DNA from: Aquincolibacterium sp041674705
Lineage (GTDB): Bacteria; Omnitrophota; Omnitrophia; Omnitrophales; Aquincolibacteriaceae
Length of the DNA: 10,465 bases
Direction: 5' to 3'
Assembly: GCA_041674705.1 (NCBI GenBank)
Contig: JBAYVF010000028.1
Coordinates: forward strand, 1 to 10,465
Shown here: one piece after another, positions 1-4,433 of the stretch
How the letters are laid out: each line of letters begins with the position of its first letter
Position numbering within the stretch: the stretch's first letter is position 1
Program-made: the position numbers and the translations under genes
The notes under the pieces: model-generated
Seen by the model: the letters and a program-made list of their open reading frames with translations, nothing else
Told to the model about the DNA's origin: nothing
Databases searched by the model: none

Positions 1-80
1 CGCGTGATGGCGTAGATGTTCGCGCGGGCGAATTTTCTTCGGTCTTTGAACGAGCCTTGGAGATCGCTAGATTCTTTCAT
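1..80 (-). CDS. PilZ-like domain protein, N-terminal 26 codons only
   Basis: The gene starts at an ATG (78-80 on the plus strand) and runs off the left edge. A good Shine-Dalgarno (GGAAGG) lies about 9 nt upstream. The visible protein begins MKESSDLQGSFKDRRKFARA and continues NIYAIT. A charged 'DRRKFAR' segment near the N-terminus, containing RxxxR (R15-R19), is the typical opening of PilZ domains, where it contacts cyclic di-GMP. Family membership is inferred from this short piece alone, so it could be another protein. The 106-bp gap to cstA contains a 7-bp inverted repeat (CCGAAAT 93-99 / ATTTCGG 113-119) next to the ribosome binding site. I see no clear terminator after cstA, so co-transcription is possible. 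Confidence 0.5.
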   Translation of the reverse strand, partial: MKESSDLQGSFKDRRKFARANIYAIT

Positions 81-186
81 GATGGTTTCCTTCCGAAATT
101 TTACTGCTAGGTATTTCGGCCAATCCCATCCAGTCCTTAATTTCTTTTGTGCGGAGTGGCCTGGACTACCACGAGGAGCTTTTCCC

Positions 187-1872
187 CTAAAGAGAATCGT
201 GGCGTCGCGTCTTTACCAAAACACTCACCCCCTCGAACAAAAGCATGATGGCGAGACCCGCGAGAAACGCCCCTGTGATCCCCATGGGGTTGAAAACGAA
301 CCGTCCGCGCGCGACCATTTCCTGGATCCACGGGCGCAAGATGAAGAAAAGCGAGCACATCGCGACGATCATCATGAAGATTGCCGGCCAAAGGGCCGCT
401 CCGTAGCGCATCTTGTTCTTAAAGAGCCAGAGGCTCGCGGTCAGAAGCACGAGCGCCGCCAGAAGTTGGTTGCTGGAACCAAAAACCGACCAGAACATTT
501 TCCACGCCGGGATCACGTGCCCGGAAGCGTCCGTCATCTTGGTCGTCACAAAGATCGCGGGCAGAACAAGCGTGATCAGCGCGGCGGCATAAGGACTCCA
601 TTTCCCGCGCCATCCCGTCAACTCTTCAAAAATATACCTCCCGAGGCGCGTCGCCACGTCCAGGGTGTCGTAAACAAAAGTGGCAAACGCAAGAAGCGCG
701 AAATTAAGCGCCAGCTCCGTGGGAATCCCCAGCCGGCTCAGGAACACGCTGACGCCGTGGGCAAAGACCTGATTAGGATCCTGCAGCGCGTTGGCTTTTG
801 AGACAGAGAGGATCAAAACGGTCGCCAGGGCGATCACGGCCACAACACTTTCCAAAAGAAGGCCGCCGTACCCGACCAGCTTGATGTCCGATTCTTTGGC
901 GATCTGTTTGGAGGTCGTGCCGGAAGAGACCATGGCGTGAAAACCCGAACAGGCGCCGCAAGCAACGGTCGTAAAAAGAAGCGGCAGGATCGGGAACCCG
1001 CCCGGACTGATCCACCCGGTGAACGCCGGGTACTGGATCACAAAAGGCTGAATAAAATTTCCGACAAGGATCCCGAGCAAGCTAACCCCCACCATCAGAG
1101 TCAGGAAAAAGCCGCCTAAGTATCCTCGGGGCTGAAGCAGGAGCCACATCGGGATCACCGCCGCAATAAAGCAATAGACGAGTAGCGCCCCGTTCCACAT
1201 GGCTCGCGGGTCCAGGCTTCCAACGGACGGCATCGCGATCGGGAAATGAGGCCCGAGGTAGACTGCGACAAAGACCAGGGGAATGAAGACCAGCGTCGTG
1301 ATCCCGAGCGGAGGATTGAATTTCCGCAGAATGATCCCCATCACGACCGCGATCCCGAGATACATCATGGAAGAGGACGCAACGCCGGCGCCCCTGAGGG
1401 GGTCCGTGAAAGTGCCGGCGGTGATATCCATAAAGGTCGTGATGATATAAACGAGCGAGAACCAGAGGAAAAGCAGGAAGAGCATGTAGCCGCGCCGGCT
1501 CATGTATTCGCGAAGGACTTCTGCGATGGACTTGCCTTGATGGCGGACGGAGGCTGCGATGGTAAGCATGTCGTGAACGCCGCCGATAAAAATGCCCCCG
1601 AGGAGGATCCAGAGAAGCGTCGGCAGCCAGCCGAACCACATGCCGGCGAGGATGGGGCCCACGATCGGCCCGGCCGCGGCGATCGCGGAAAAATGTTGTC
1701 CCAGCAAATACCATTTCCCTGCCGGAACAAAATCCACATCGTCCCGGAGCGTGCAGGCCGGGGTCGGAACATTATCCCGCAGTCCGAGGAGCCGGCTTAA
1801 AAAATTCCCGTAAAACCGGTAGCCCAGGAACAGGACAACCATGGAACTCATGATCAAAAAAAGAAGGTTCAT
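187..1872 (-). CDS. cstA: Carbon starvation protein A family transporter (short form)
   Basis: 561-residue polytopic inner-membrane protein of the CstA/BtsT family, whose characterised members import pyruvate (BtsT, with protons) or peptides during carbon limitation. Visible signatures are an N-terminal transmembrane helix (about residues 4-22), the 'YRFYG' turn, 'VPTPA', the conserved GQHFSAIAAAGPIVGP block (58-73), GGVHD (97-101) and many further hydrophobic segments along the whole length. At 561 residues it is shorter than the roughly 700-residue E. coli CstA and BtsT, apparently lacking part of the C-terminal region; shorter family members are known. The ATG at 1872 gives the usual start of the family, but its upstream region is AT-rich with no Shine-Dalgarno, and ATGs at codons 8 and 11 are no better. 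It lies just 37 bp downstream of a tRNA-Ser fragment, so its promoter may have been altered by rearrangement there. The actual substrate cannot be read from sequence. Confidence 0.93.
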   Translation of the reverse strand: MNLLFLIMSSMVVLFLGYRFYGNFLSRLLGLRDNVPTPACTLRDDVDFVPAGKWYLLGQHFSAIAAAGPIVGPILAGMWFGWLPTLLWILLGGIFIGGVHDMLTIAASVRHQGKSIAEVLREYMSRRGYMLFLLFLWFSLVYIITTFMDITAGTFTDPLRGAGVASSSMMYLGIAVVMGIILRKFNPPLGITTLVFIPLVFVAVYLGPHFPIAMPSVGSLDPRAMWNGALLVYCFIAAVIPMWLLLQPRGYLGGFFLTLMVGVSLLGILVGNFIQPFVIQYPAFTGWISPGGFPILPLLFTTVACGACSGFHAMVSSGTTSKQIAKESDIKLVGYGGLLLESVVAVIALATVLILSVSKANALQDPNQVFAHGVSVFLSRLGIPTELALNFALLAFATFVYDTLDVATRLGRYIFEELTGWRGKWSPYAAALITLVLPAIFVTTKMTDASGHVIPAWKMFWSVFGSSNQLLAALVLLTASLWLFKNKMRYGAALWPAIFMMIVAMCSLFFILRPWIQEMVARGRFVFNPMGITGAFLAGLAIMLLFEGVSVLVKTRRHDSL

Positions 1873-1909
1873 GATTTATTTTTTTCGTTTTATCCTGTTA
1901 AGAAAAAAA
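1873..1909 (-). other. AT-rich stem-loop between tRNA-Ser 3' fragment and cstA
   Basis: Very T/A-rich spacer. In the minus-strand RNA, CGTTTT ... AAAACG can pair (1886-1891 with 1906-1911), placing a weak hairpin directly against the end of the tRNA-Ser 3' fragment. The same arrangement, a hairpin abutting the tRNA 3' end, is seen after tRNA-Ser(GGA) and tRNA-Ser(GCT). No T-run follows the hairpin, so terminator function is doubtful. Confidence 0.35.
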
Positions 1910-1960
1910 CGGAGGGAGAGGGATTCGAACCTACGAGACCCTTGCGGATCTAGCGGTTTT
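1910..1960 (-). pseudogene. tRNA-Ser 3' half, beginning in the anticodon loop
   Basis: On the minus strand this reads as the last base of a TGA anticodon, the 3' side of the anticodon stem (ACCGC), a long paired variable arm (AGATCC/GGGTCT), a T-arm with TTCGAAT loop, the acceptor 3' strand TCCCTCC and discriminator G. It parallels the intact tRNA-Ser(TGA) 120 bp away from the anticodon to the 3' end. The T-stem has two non-pairs (GTAGG against CCCTC) and no 5' half is attached: the sequence before it is a double-hairpin repeat. It is therefore a broken gene. The variable arm differs from the intact copy yet still pairs, which suggests descent from a different tRNA-Ser paralogue and not a simple recent duplicate. 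Confidence 0.8.
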
Positions 1961-2365
1961 TCCCGCCTCCGGACGGGACCCCGCCGATTCTCTGGCGGTG
2001 GCAAGACCGTCCTGGTGATTAAAATCGAACGGAGGGAGAGGGATTCGAACCCCCGAAGCCCTTGCGAGCTTAGCAGTTTTCAAGACTGCCGCATTCAACC
2101 ACTCTGCCATCCCTCCTTGATTTCCGTCGCCAAGCAACCGCTTAAATGCTTTTCCTCCCTTGTAACTTTTTATTTGTCTCTCCCTGTAATACGCTTCTTG
2201 TTTGCTCGGCGCCTTTTCAGCGTAAAGAACCCGAACGGGTAAATGCGCTTTCAGGGATTTCGTCTTTCCTTTATTGTGCTGTTTAAGACGCTTTTCCAAG
2301 TCCTCAGCATAGCCCGTGTAATAGCGACCCGTCTTCTCACTTTGAAGAATATAAACATACCACAT
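1931..2365 (-). CDS. GIY-YIG nuclease-domain protein whose frame reads through a tRNA-Ser gene
   Basis: Residues 1-80 form a small single-domain GIY-YIG nuclease of the YhbQ/UPF0213-like type, a predicted metal-dependent DNA-cleaving fold. Visible are YVYIL (3-7, the GIY strand), YYTG (15-18, the YIG strand), the catalytic-type Arg in DLEKRLKQHN (R25), H30, and E62 in the EAYYRERQIKSY helix. After about residue 80 no stop occurs: the frame continues through the whole of tRNA-Ser(TGA) (the MAEWLNAAVLKTAKL region), then through repeat A, and stops at a TAG inside the tRNA-Ser 3' fragment. The 60-odd C-terminal residues are therefore translated tRNA and repeat, not a domain. The chosen ATG begins the domain; the ribosome binding site is weak (CGGA about 13 nt upstream). 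The frame is also open upstream to 2521, but that part is repeat and tRNA fragment. Confidence 0.8.
   Translation of the reverse strand: MWYVYILQSEKTGRYYTGYAEDLEKRLKQHNKGKTKSLKAHLPVRVLYAEKAPSKQEAYYRERQIKSYKGGKAFKRLLGDGNQGGMAEWLNAAVLKTAKLARASGVRIPLPPFDFNHQDGLATARESAGSRPEAGKTARSARVS
1954..2009 (-). repeat. Double-hairpin palindromic repeat, copy A
   Basis: Forty bases (1962-2001) of two consecutive GC hairpins (CCCG..CGGG and CCGCC..GGCGG), flanked by CGGTTTTT on one side and CAAGACCG on the other, as read on the plus strand. On the minus strand these flanks are the two halves of a tRNA-Ser(TGA) anticodon arm (CGGTCTTG and AAAACCG), so the element sits exactly between the second and third anticodon bases. 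Copy B at 2378-2438 has the same stems, the same flanks and the same orientation but different loop sequences. Stems conserved and loops variable is the pattern of REP-like elements. Confidence 0.8.
2030..2116 (-). tRNA. tRNA-Ser(TGA)
   Basis: 87-nt class II tRNA. Acceptor stem GGAGGGA/TCCCTCC, discriminator G (required for serine identity), D-arm with AGTGGTTGAAT, anticodon arm GCAGT-CTTGAAA-ACTGC with anticodon TGA, long paired variable arm (AAGCTC/GGGCTT), and T-arm GGGGG-TTCGAAT-CCCTC. CCA is not encoded. All stems pair, so it is likely functional and decodes UCN codons by wobble or modification. It lies inside the reading frame of the upstream GIY-YIG gene with no stop codon or terminator between them; a short GATT/AATC palindrome follows its 3' end. 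Confidence 0.96.
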
Positions 2366-2377
2366 GTTTTTATCGTC

Positions 2378-2438
2378 CGGTTTTTCCCGCCTTGGAAAGA
2401 GGCGGGACCCCGCCGCTTCGCAGGCGGTGGCAAGACTG
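2378..2438 (-). repeat. Double-hairpin palindromic repeat, copy B
   Basis: Core 2386-2430 (45 nt). The first hairpin is CCCGCC-ttggaaaga-GGCGGG and the second is CCGCC-gcttcgca-GGCGG. Flanks are CGGTTTTT and CAAGACTG as in copy A. On its right it joins a tRNA-Ser 5' half ending at the second anticodon base. On its left a residual AAAAACCG, matching the 3' side of the anticodon arm, runs straight into the GIY-YIG leader. Loops differ from copy A in sequence and length while the stems are kept. Confidence 0.8.
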
Positions 2439-2466
2439 CCGCATTCAACCACTCTGCCACCTCTCC
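2431..2466 (-). pseudogene. tRNA-Ser 5' half, ending in the anticodon loop
   Basis: 36 nt on the minus strand: acceptor 5' strand GGAGAGG, a D-arm identical to the intact tRNA-Ser(TGA) (GGCAGAGTGGTTGAATGC), and the anticodon stem and loop up to ...GTCTTG, where repeat B begins. No matching 3' half follows within tRNA distance; the candidate partner is 470 bp away at 1910-1960. The acceptor sequence is like tRNA-Ser(GGA) while the D-arm and anticodon arm are like tRNA-Ser(TGA), so the half itself may be a recombinant. Confidence 0.8.
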
Positions 2467-2486
2467 ACATGCGTTTTGCGTCGTGC

Positions 2487-2535
2487 GTACGGTGTACGGC
2501 GTTTTTCTCCGTGCGCGTCACGCCGTACTCCGTAC
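2487..2535. repeat. GTACGG palindromic repeat, copy 1 (after tadA)
   Basis: A near-perfect inverted repeat: GTACGGTGTACGGCG (2487-2501) and CGCCGTACTCCGTAC (2521-2535) pair over 15 bp with a single mismatch around a 19-nt loop. It starts a few bases after the tadA stop and precedes the tRNA-Ser 5' half. No T-run follows on the minus strand, so it is not an obvious intrinsic terminator. The right arm is repeated exactly at 4706-4720 after serS. Confidence 0.8.
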
Positions 2536-2540
2536 AAGCT

Positions 2541-3047
2541 TTATCGCTTTTCTTTTCTTAAATTTTTAAAAAATTCCGACAGCAAAAACTTTGCGCCGTC
2601 CGCCATCACGCCTCCCGTCACCTTCACGCGATGATTCAGCCGGTCATCTTCCGTGATATGAAAAAGGCTGTGGCACGCTCCGGCTTTCGCGTCGCGTGCG
2701 CCATACACGAGATTGGCGCATTTCGTCATCACAAGCGCTCCGGCGCACATCGGACAGGGCTCGAGCGTTACATAAAGCGTCGCGCCCTCGAGCGACCCCC
2801 GGTGGTCTTTCCCGCTCGCGGGCTTCGCTTCCGTCATTTGCCTTAAAGTCTCGGACGCCTGCGTCATCGCGATCATTTCCGCGTGCGCTGTGGGGTCGTG
2901 GAGCATTTCCATCTGATTGTACGCGCGGGCAATGATCTTTTGTTTCCACACCACCACCGCGCCTACCGGAACCTCGCCCTTTTCAAGCGCTATCACAGCC
3001 TGCTTGATAGCTTCTTTCATGAAATGTTCGTGATGAGGTTTTTCCAC
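2541..3047 (-). CDS. tadA: tRNA-specific adenosine deaminase
   Basis: 168-residue zinc deaminase of the cytidine deaminase superfamily. TadA converts adenosine 34 of tRNA-Arg(ACG) to inosine so that one tRNA reads CGU, CGC and CGA. Visible motifs are EVPVGAVVV (25-33), HAE (H55 zinc ligand, E57 proton shuttle), PCPMC (97-101, zinc ligands C98 and C101), YGARDAKAG (115-123), NHRV and a C-terminal FFKNLRKEKR helix. Compared with E. coli TadA there is an extra segment of roughly 15 residues before LYVTLEPC (about 72-88). The start is a GTG at 3047: it keeps the conserved HxxFM segment that the internal ATG at 3020 would remove. Its substrate tRNA gene lies about 330 bp upstream. A promoter and a structured leader precede it. 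Confidence 0.96.
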   Translation of the reverse strand: MEKPHHEHFMKEAIKQAVIALEKGEVPVGAVVVWKQKIIARAYNQMEMLHDPTAHAEMIAMTQASETLRQMTEAKPASGKDHRGSLEGATLYVTLEPCPMCAGALVMTKCANLVYGARDAKAGACHSLFHITEDDRLNHRVKVTGGVMADGAKFLLSEFFKNLRKEKR

Positions 3048-3222
3048 AAAGCCTGGCTTTCATTAACTTTCATTTGATGAGAAAGCCAGGATAGCCCTTG
3101 TCTTTTATTTCTTTCCCAAAATGGCGACAAGGGTAGCCCCAATTTCAGATTCTCTGAAATTGATAAGTATTGGGACTGTCATGATTTCCCGGCTCTTCAT
3201 AATGATGATGATCATGATAAGG
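3048..3222 (-). promoter_or_regulatory. Hairpin-rich 5' leader of tadA
   Basis: About 175 nt between the predicted transcription start and the tadA GTG, with four consecutive inverted repeats in the transcript: TCATGAT/ATCATGA (3179-3185 with 3211-3217), CAATTTCAG/CTGAAATTG (3140-3148 with 3154-3162), CCCTTGTC/GACAAGGG (3095-3102 with 3126-3133) and CCTGGCTTTC/GAAAGCCAGG (3052-3061 with 3081-3090). The last hairpin ends 5 nt before the start codon and would hide the only AGG available as ribosome binding site. A 25-codon ATG ORF (3182 to 3105, MTVPILINFRESEIGATLVA then ILGKK) lies in the leader. It resembles no riboswitch class I recognise. Function is unknown; translational control of tadA is one reading. 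Confidence 0.4.
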
Positions 3223-3228
3223 TGGCCC

Positions 3229-3257
3229 ATTATAGGGGGGATAAAGCTCCATTTCAA
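3229..3257 (-). promoter_or_regulatory. Sigma-70-type promoter for the tadA leader
   Basis: On the minus strand, -35 TTGAAA (3257-3252), 17-nt spacer, -10 TATAAT (3234-3229), just downstream of the tRNA-Arg terminator. This is near-consensus with ideal spacing. Transcription would start near 3222. Confidence 0.75.
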
Positions 3258-3300
3258 AAATAAAAAAGCGTAAGGCTCGCATTCGCTGAGACTTACGCTT
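3256..3300 (-). terminator. Intrinsic terminator after tRNA-Arg
   Basis: In the minus-strand RNA, a perfect 9-bp stem AAGCGTAAG/CTTACGCTT (3300-3292 with 3274-3266), extended inside by a CTC/GAG helix, is followed by TTTTTTATTTTT. It lies 73 nt past the tRNA 3' end and isolates the tRNA-Arg transcript from tadA. Confidence 0.85.
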
Positions 3301-3373
3301 GTGAAAAAAGTGCCTCGCCGTACGGAGCATTCCAAAAACTCCGACGACAAGGTGCTTGGTCATGAAGAATAAG

Positions 3374-3447
3374 TGCGCCCGGCAAGAGTTGAACTTGCAA
3401 CCCCCACATCCGTAGTGTGGTGCTCTATCCAGTTGAGCTACGGGCGC
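3374..3447 (-). tRNA. tRNA-Arg(ACG)
   Basis: 74 nt without encoded CCA. Acceptor GCGCCCG/CGGGCGC with discriminator A, D-arm GCTC-AACTGGATA-GAGC, anticodon arm CCACA-CTACGGA-TGTGG with anticodon ACG, variable loop GGGTT, T-arm GCAAG-TTCAACT-CTTGC. All stems pair. A34 is the site that TadA deaminates to inosine, and tadA is the next gene downstream. It has its own promoter and terminator. Confidence 0.97.
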
Positions 3448-3459
3448 TTGAGGGGGGTC

Positions 3460-3487
3460 ATTATACGTATATTTCCTGGGATTGCAA
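3460..3487 (-). promoter_or_regulatory. Sigma-70-type promoter for tRNA-Arg(ACG)
   Basis: On the minus strand, -35 TTGCAA (3487-3482), 16-nt spacer, perfect -10 TATAAT (3465-3460). The tRNA begins 12 nt after the -10, leaving a very short 5' leader. A C-rich GACCCCCC follows the -10, resembling a GC discriminator of stringently controlled tRNA promoters (inference). Confidence 0.8.
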
Positions 3488-3513
3488 AAAAATCTCTGGG
3501 CGGTCGCTCGCCC
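3486..3513 (-). terminator. Probable terminator of the hemerythrin-like gene
   Basis: A GGGCG-agcgac-CGCCC hairpin (3513-3498) is followed after 5 nt by seven Ts in the minus-strand RNA, about 20 nt after the stop codon. The T-run abuts the -35 element of the tRNA-Arg promoter. The stem is short and slightly distant from the T-run, so strength is uncertain. Confidence 0.55.
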
Positions 3514-3534
3514 GCTATTTCCCTTTGGAAAGCT

Positions 3535-3966
3535 TTAGGGGCGGGCCCCAGCCTGGCCTGCTCCAGGATTCGTCAGTTTCTCGAATTCGGGCAACAGAAT
3601 GCTTTCTTCGCGGGAAACACGGCTTTTGATCTTAGCGGAGACTTTACCGAATTCCGTAGGGATATCTTTCCCCAAAGGGTCGCTTTCCTCTTTTTGGAAG
3701 AAAGCCATCGCTTCCGCGGCGATCTTATCCATGTCCGCGGCAAAAAGAAACAGTTCGCGCCGGAGTTCGCTGTTGGTTTCTGCAGCTTTCCTCAAGACCG
3801 GATAAAAGTTCTGTTCTTCGCTTTTGAGGTGGCCCTCGAGCAATCTTCTAAGCTCCTGCAGCTTCATCTGTCCCGCCCGGCTAAAAATGTCGAGTTGGAC
3901 GACCTGCAAGAGAAGTTCGAGGATCTGCCGGTGTTCCTTGTGCCAGGTTTTGATGTAGTCGGGCAT
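3535..3966 (-). CDS. Hemerythrin-like (HHE) domain protein with incomplete iron site
   Basis: About 143 residues, all helical in character, resembling hemerythrin/HHE four-helix proteins that bind a di-iron centre and sense or carry oxygen or NO. Counting from the ATG at 3966: WHKEH (helix 1, H9/H12), EGHLKSEEQNFYPVL (helix 2, H46 with E50/E51) and SREESILLPEFEKL (last helix, E120/E121) match the HHE layout. The His expected in helix 3 (the LFAADMDKI region) and before the last EE (RVSREE) are absent, so iron binding may be changed or lost. I chose the ATG at 3966 because AAGAG lies 9 nt upstream; the ATG at 3975 directly abuts that motif. It is likely cytoplasmic: no signal or membrane segment is seen. 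Upstream DNA is tRNA-derived repeat; a terminator follows. Confidence 0.65.
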   Translation of the reverse strand: MPDYIKTWHKEHRQILELLLQVVQLDIFSRAGQMKLQELRRLLEGHLKSEEQNFYPVLRKAAETNSELRRELFLFAADMDKIAAEAMAFFQKEESDPLGKDIPTEFGKVSAKIKSRVSREESILLPEFEKLTNPGAGQAGARP

Positions 3967-3992
3967 GAGTTGCATCTCTTTTAAAAGTTATC

Positions 3993-4066
3993 CTGCCGTG
4001 CGTGGCTGTCTCTGGGCCTCGACGGCAACGTCGTTTTACATAGGTAAAACGGAGGGGGGGGGATTT
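3993..4066 (-). repeat. 74-bp direct repeat containing tRNA-Ser(GCT) 3' end, left copy
   Basis: Matches 4170-4243 base for base except two positions near its left end. It includes the stem-loop GTTTTAC/GTAAAAC, GACG-ttgc-CGTC, and the last 17 nt of tRNA-Ser(GCT) up to the ATTT of the T-loop, after which the copies diverge. It marks a duplication of the tRNA-Ser(GCT) region. Confidence 0.9.
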
Positions 4067-4100
4067 CTTTTCCCCTGCGCGCCTGTCAGCGCGCTCCTCC
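4050..4100 (-). pseudogene. 51-nt tRNA-Ser(GCT)-derived remnant
   Basis: On the minus strand it begins GGAGGAG and ends with the CCCCTCC acceptor strand and G discriminator of tRNA-Ser(GCT). In between there is only a perfect hairpin GCGCGCTGACAGGCGCGC, in the place of the variable arm, and a T-arm-like GGGG-aaaagaaat-CCCC. D-arm and anticodon arm are missing. It looks like a collapsed second copy of the tRNA, produced by deletion or replacement inside the duplicated unit. Confidence 0.6.
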
Positions 4101-4169
4101 AAAGCCGGCCGCCCTCGCTCAAACCGGTGGCGCTCGGGTCGGCTTCAAATCCCCCGAAGCCTGCGGCGT
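4101..4169 (-). other. GC-rich spacer inside the duplicated tRNA region
   Basis: No gene seen. It contains a small inverted repeat GGCTTC/GAAGCC (4141-4146 with 4155-4160) around a TTCAAAT-like stretch that recalls a tRNA T-loop, and several short GC palindromes. Possibly further tRNA or REP debris. Confidence 0.35.
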
Positions 4170-4243
4170 CTGCCGTACGAGGCTGTCTCTGGGCCTCGAC
4201 GGCAACGTCGTTTTACATAGGTAAAACGGAGGGGGGGGGATTT
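4170..4243 (-). repeat. 74-bp direct repeat, right copy (overlaps tRNA-Ser(GCT))
   Basis: Partner of 3993-4066, two differences in 74 bp. This copy is the one attached to the complete tRNA-Ser(GCT). The stem-loop GTTTTAC-ctat-GTAAAAC (4210-4216 with 4221-4227 on the plus strand) abuts the mature tRNA 3' end and could guide 3' processing or termination. Confidence 0.9.
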
Positions 4244-4317
4244 GAACCCCCGGTGACGCTTGCGCGCCACATCGGTTTAGCAAACCGACGCACTAAGCCG
4301 GGCTATGCGACCCCTCC
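4227..4317 (-). tRNA. tRNA-Ser(GCT)
   Basis: 91-nt class II tRNA. Acceptor GGAGGGG/CCCCTCC, discriminator G, D-arm GCA..TGC, anticodon arm TCGGT-TTGCTAA-ACCGA with anticodon GCT (reads AGC/AGU), long variable arm with GGCGCGCAAGCGTC, T-arm GGGGG-TTCAAAT-CCCCC. T-stem plus acceptor strand create a run of nine identical bases. CCA is not encoded. Its 3' end is duplicated 177 bp downstream. Confidence 0.95.
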
Positions 4318-4413
4318 AAAATTTCGCTTTTAAAAATTTTGGATCTCGAGCCCTGCGCAGACAGGGCGAGAGATCTTTGCTTAAGGCCTCTCGACGCCTT
4401 GCGCCTCGAGGTC
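4318..4413 (-). repeat. tRNA-Ser spacer repeat, copy 1
   Basis: About 96 bp between tRNA-Ser(GCT) and tRNA-Ser(GGA), nearly identical to 4521-4615. Contains the inverted repeat GATCTC-GA-GCCCTG / CAGGGC-GA-GAGATC with a variable apical loop, and GGCCTC/GAGGTC further on. It is followed by a hairpin GTCGTTT/AAACGAC (4411-4417 with 4428-4434) that touches the 3' end of tRNA-Ser(GGA). Confidence 0.9.
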
Positions 4414-4433
4414 GTTTATTAAAAGAAAAACGA

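Larger units (their letters stand above)
1910..2466 (-). mobile_element. Candidate nuclease-bearing insertion in a tRNA-Ser(TGA) anticodon loop
   Basis: Order on the minus strand: tRNA-Ser 5' half (2466-2431), double-hairpin repeat B, GIY-YIG nuclease ORF, intact tRNA-Ser(TGA), double-hairpin repeat A, tRNA-Ser 3' half (1960-1910). The outer halves break at the same point, TG|A of the anticodon, and would pair with each other in the acceptor stem with one mismatch and one G-T. The two repeats are in direct orientation, so recombination between them would excise the nuclease and the intact tRNA, leaving a tRNA with one 40-45 nt insert. No transposase, integrase or classic terminal inverted repeats are visible. 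Mobility is inferred from this architecture and from the known role of GIY-YIG enzymes in homing; it has not been shown. Confidence 0.45.

Noticed and set aside
16..801. Plus-strand open frame opposite cstA
   Set aside because: Highly charged, low-plausibility protein fully overlapping the clear membrane-protein frame of cstA.
1910..2466. Group I intron in a tRNA anticodon loop
   Set aside because: Location and GIY-YIG gene would fit, but I cannot identify the P/Q/R/S catalytic core, and the insert contains a whole tRNA and two direct repeats, which is not intron-like.
1910..2466. Functional split tRNA joined by trans-splicing
   Set aside because: The halves have an acceptor mismatch, an anticodon-stem mismatch and two T-stem mismatches, and an intact tRNA-Ser(TGA) lies between them. 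Decay or insertion is simpler.
3145..3363. 72-codon minus-strand ORF after tRNA-Arg
   Set aside because: It spans the strong tRNA-Arg terminator and the next promoter, has no ribosome binding site and no recognisable domain.
3965..4333. Plus-strand ORF with an internal repeated peptide
   Set aside because: It is the antisense translation of the duplicated tRNA-Ser(GCT) region; the repeat in the peptide is just the 74-bp DNA repeat.
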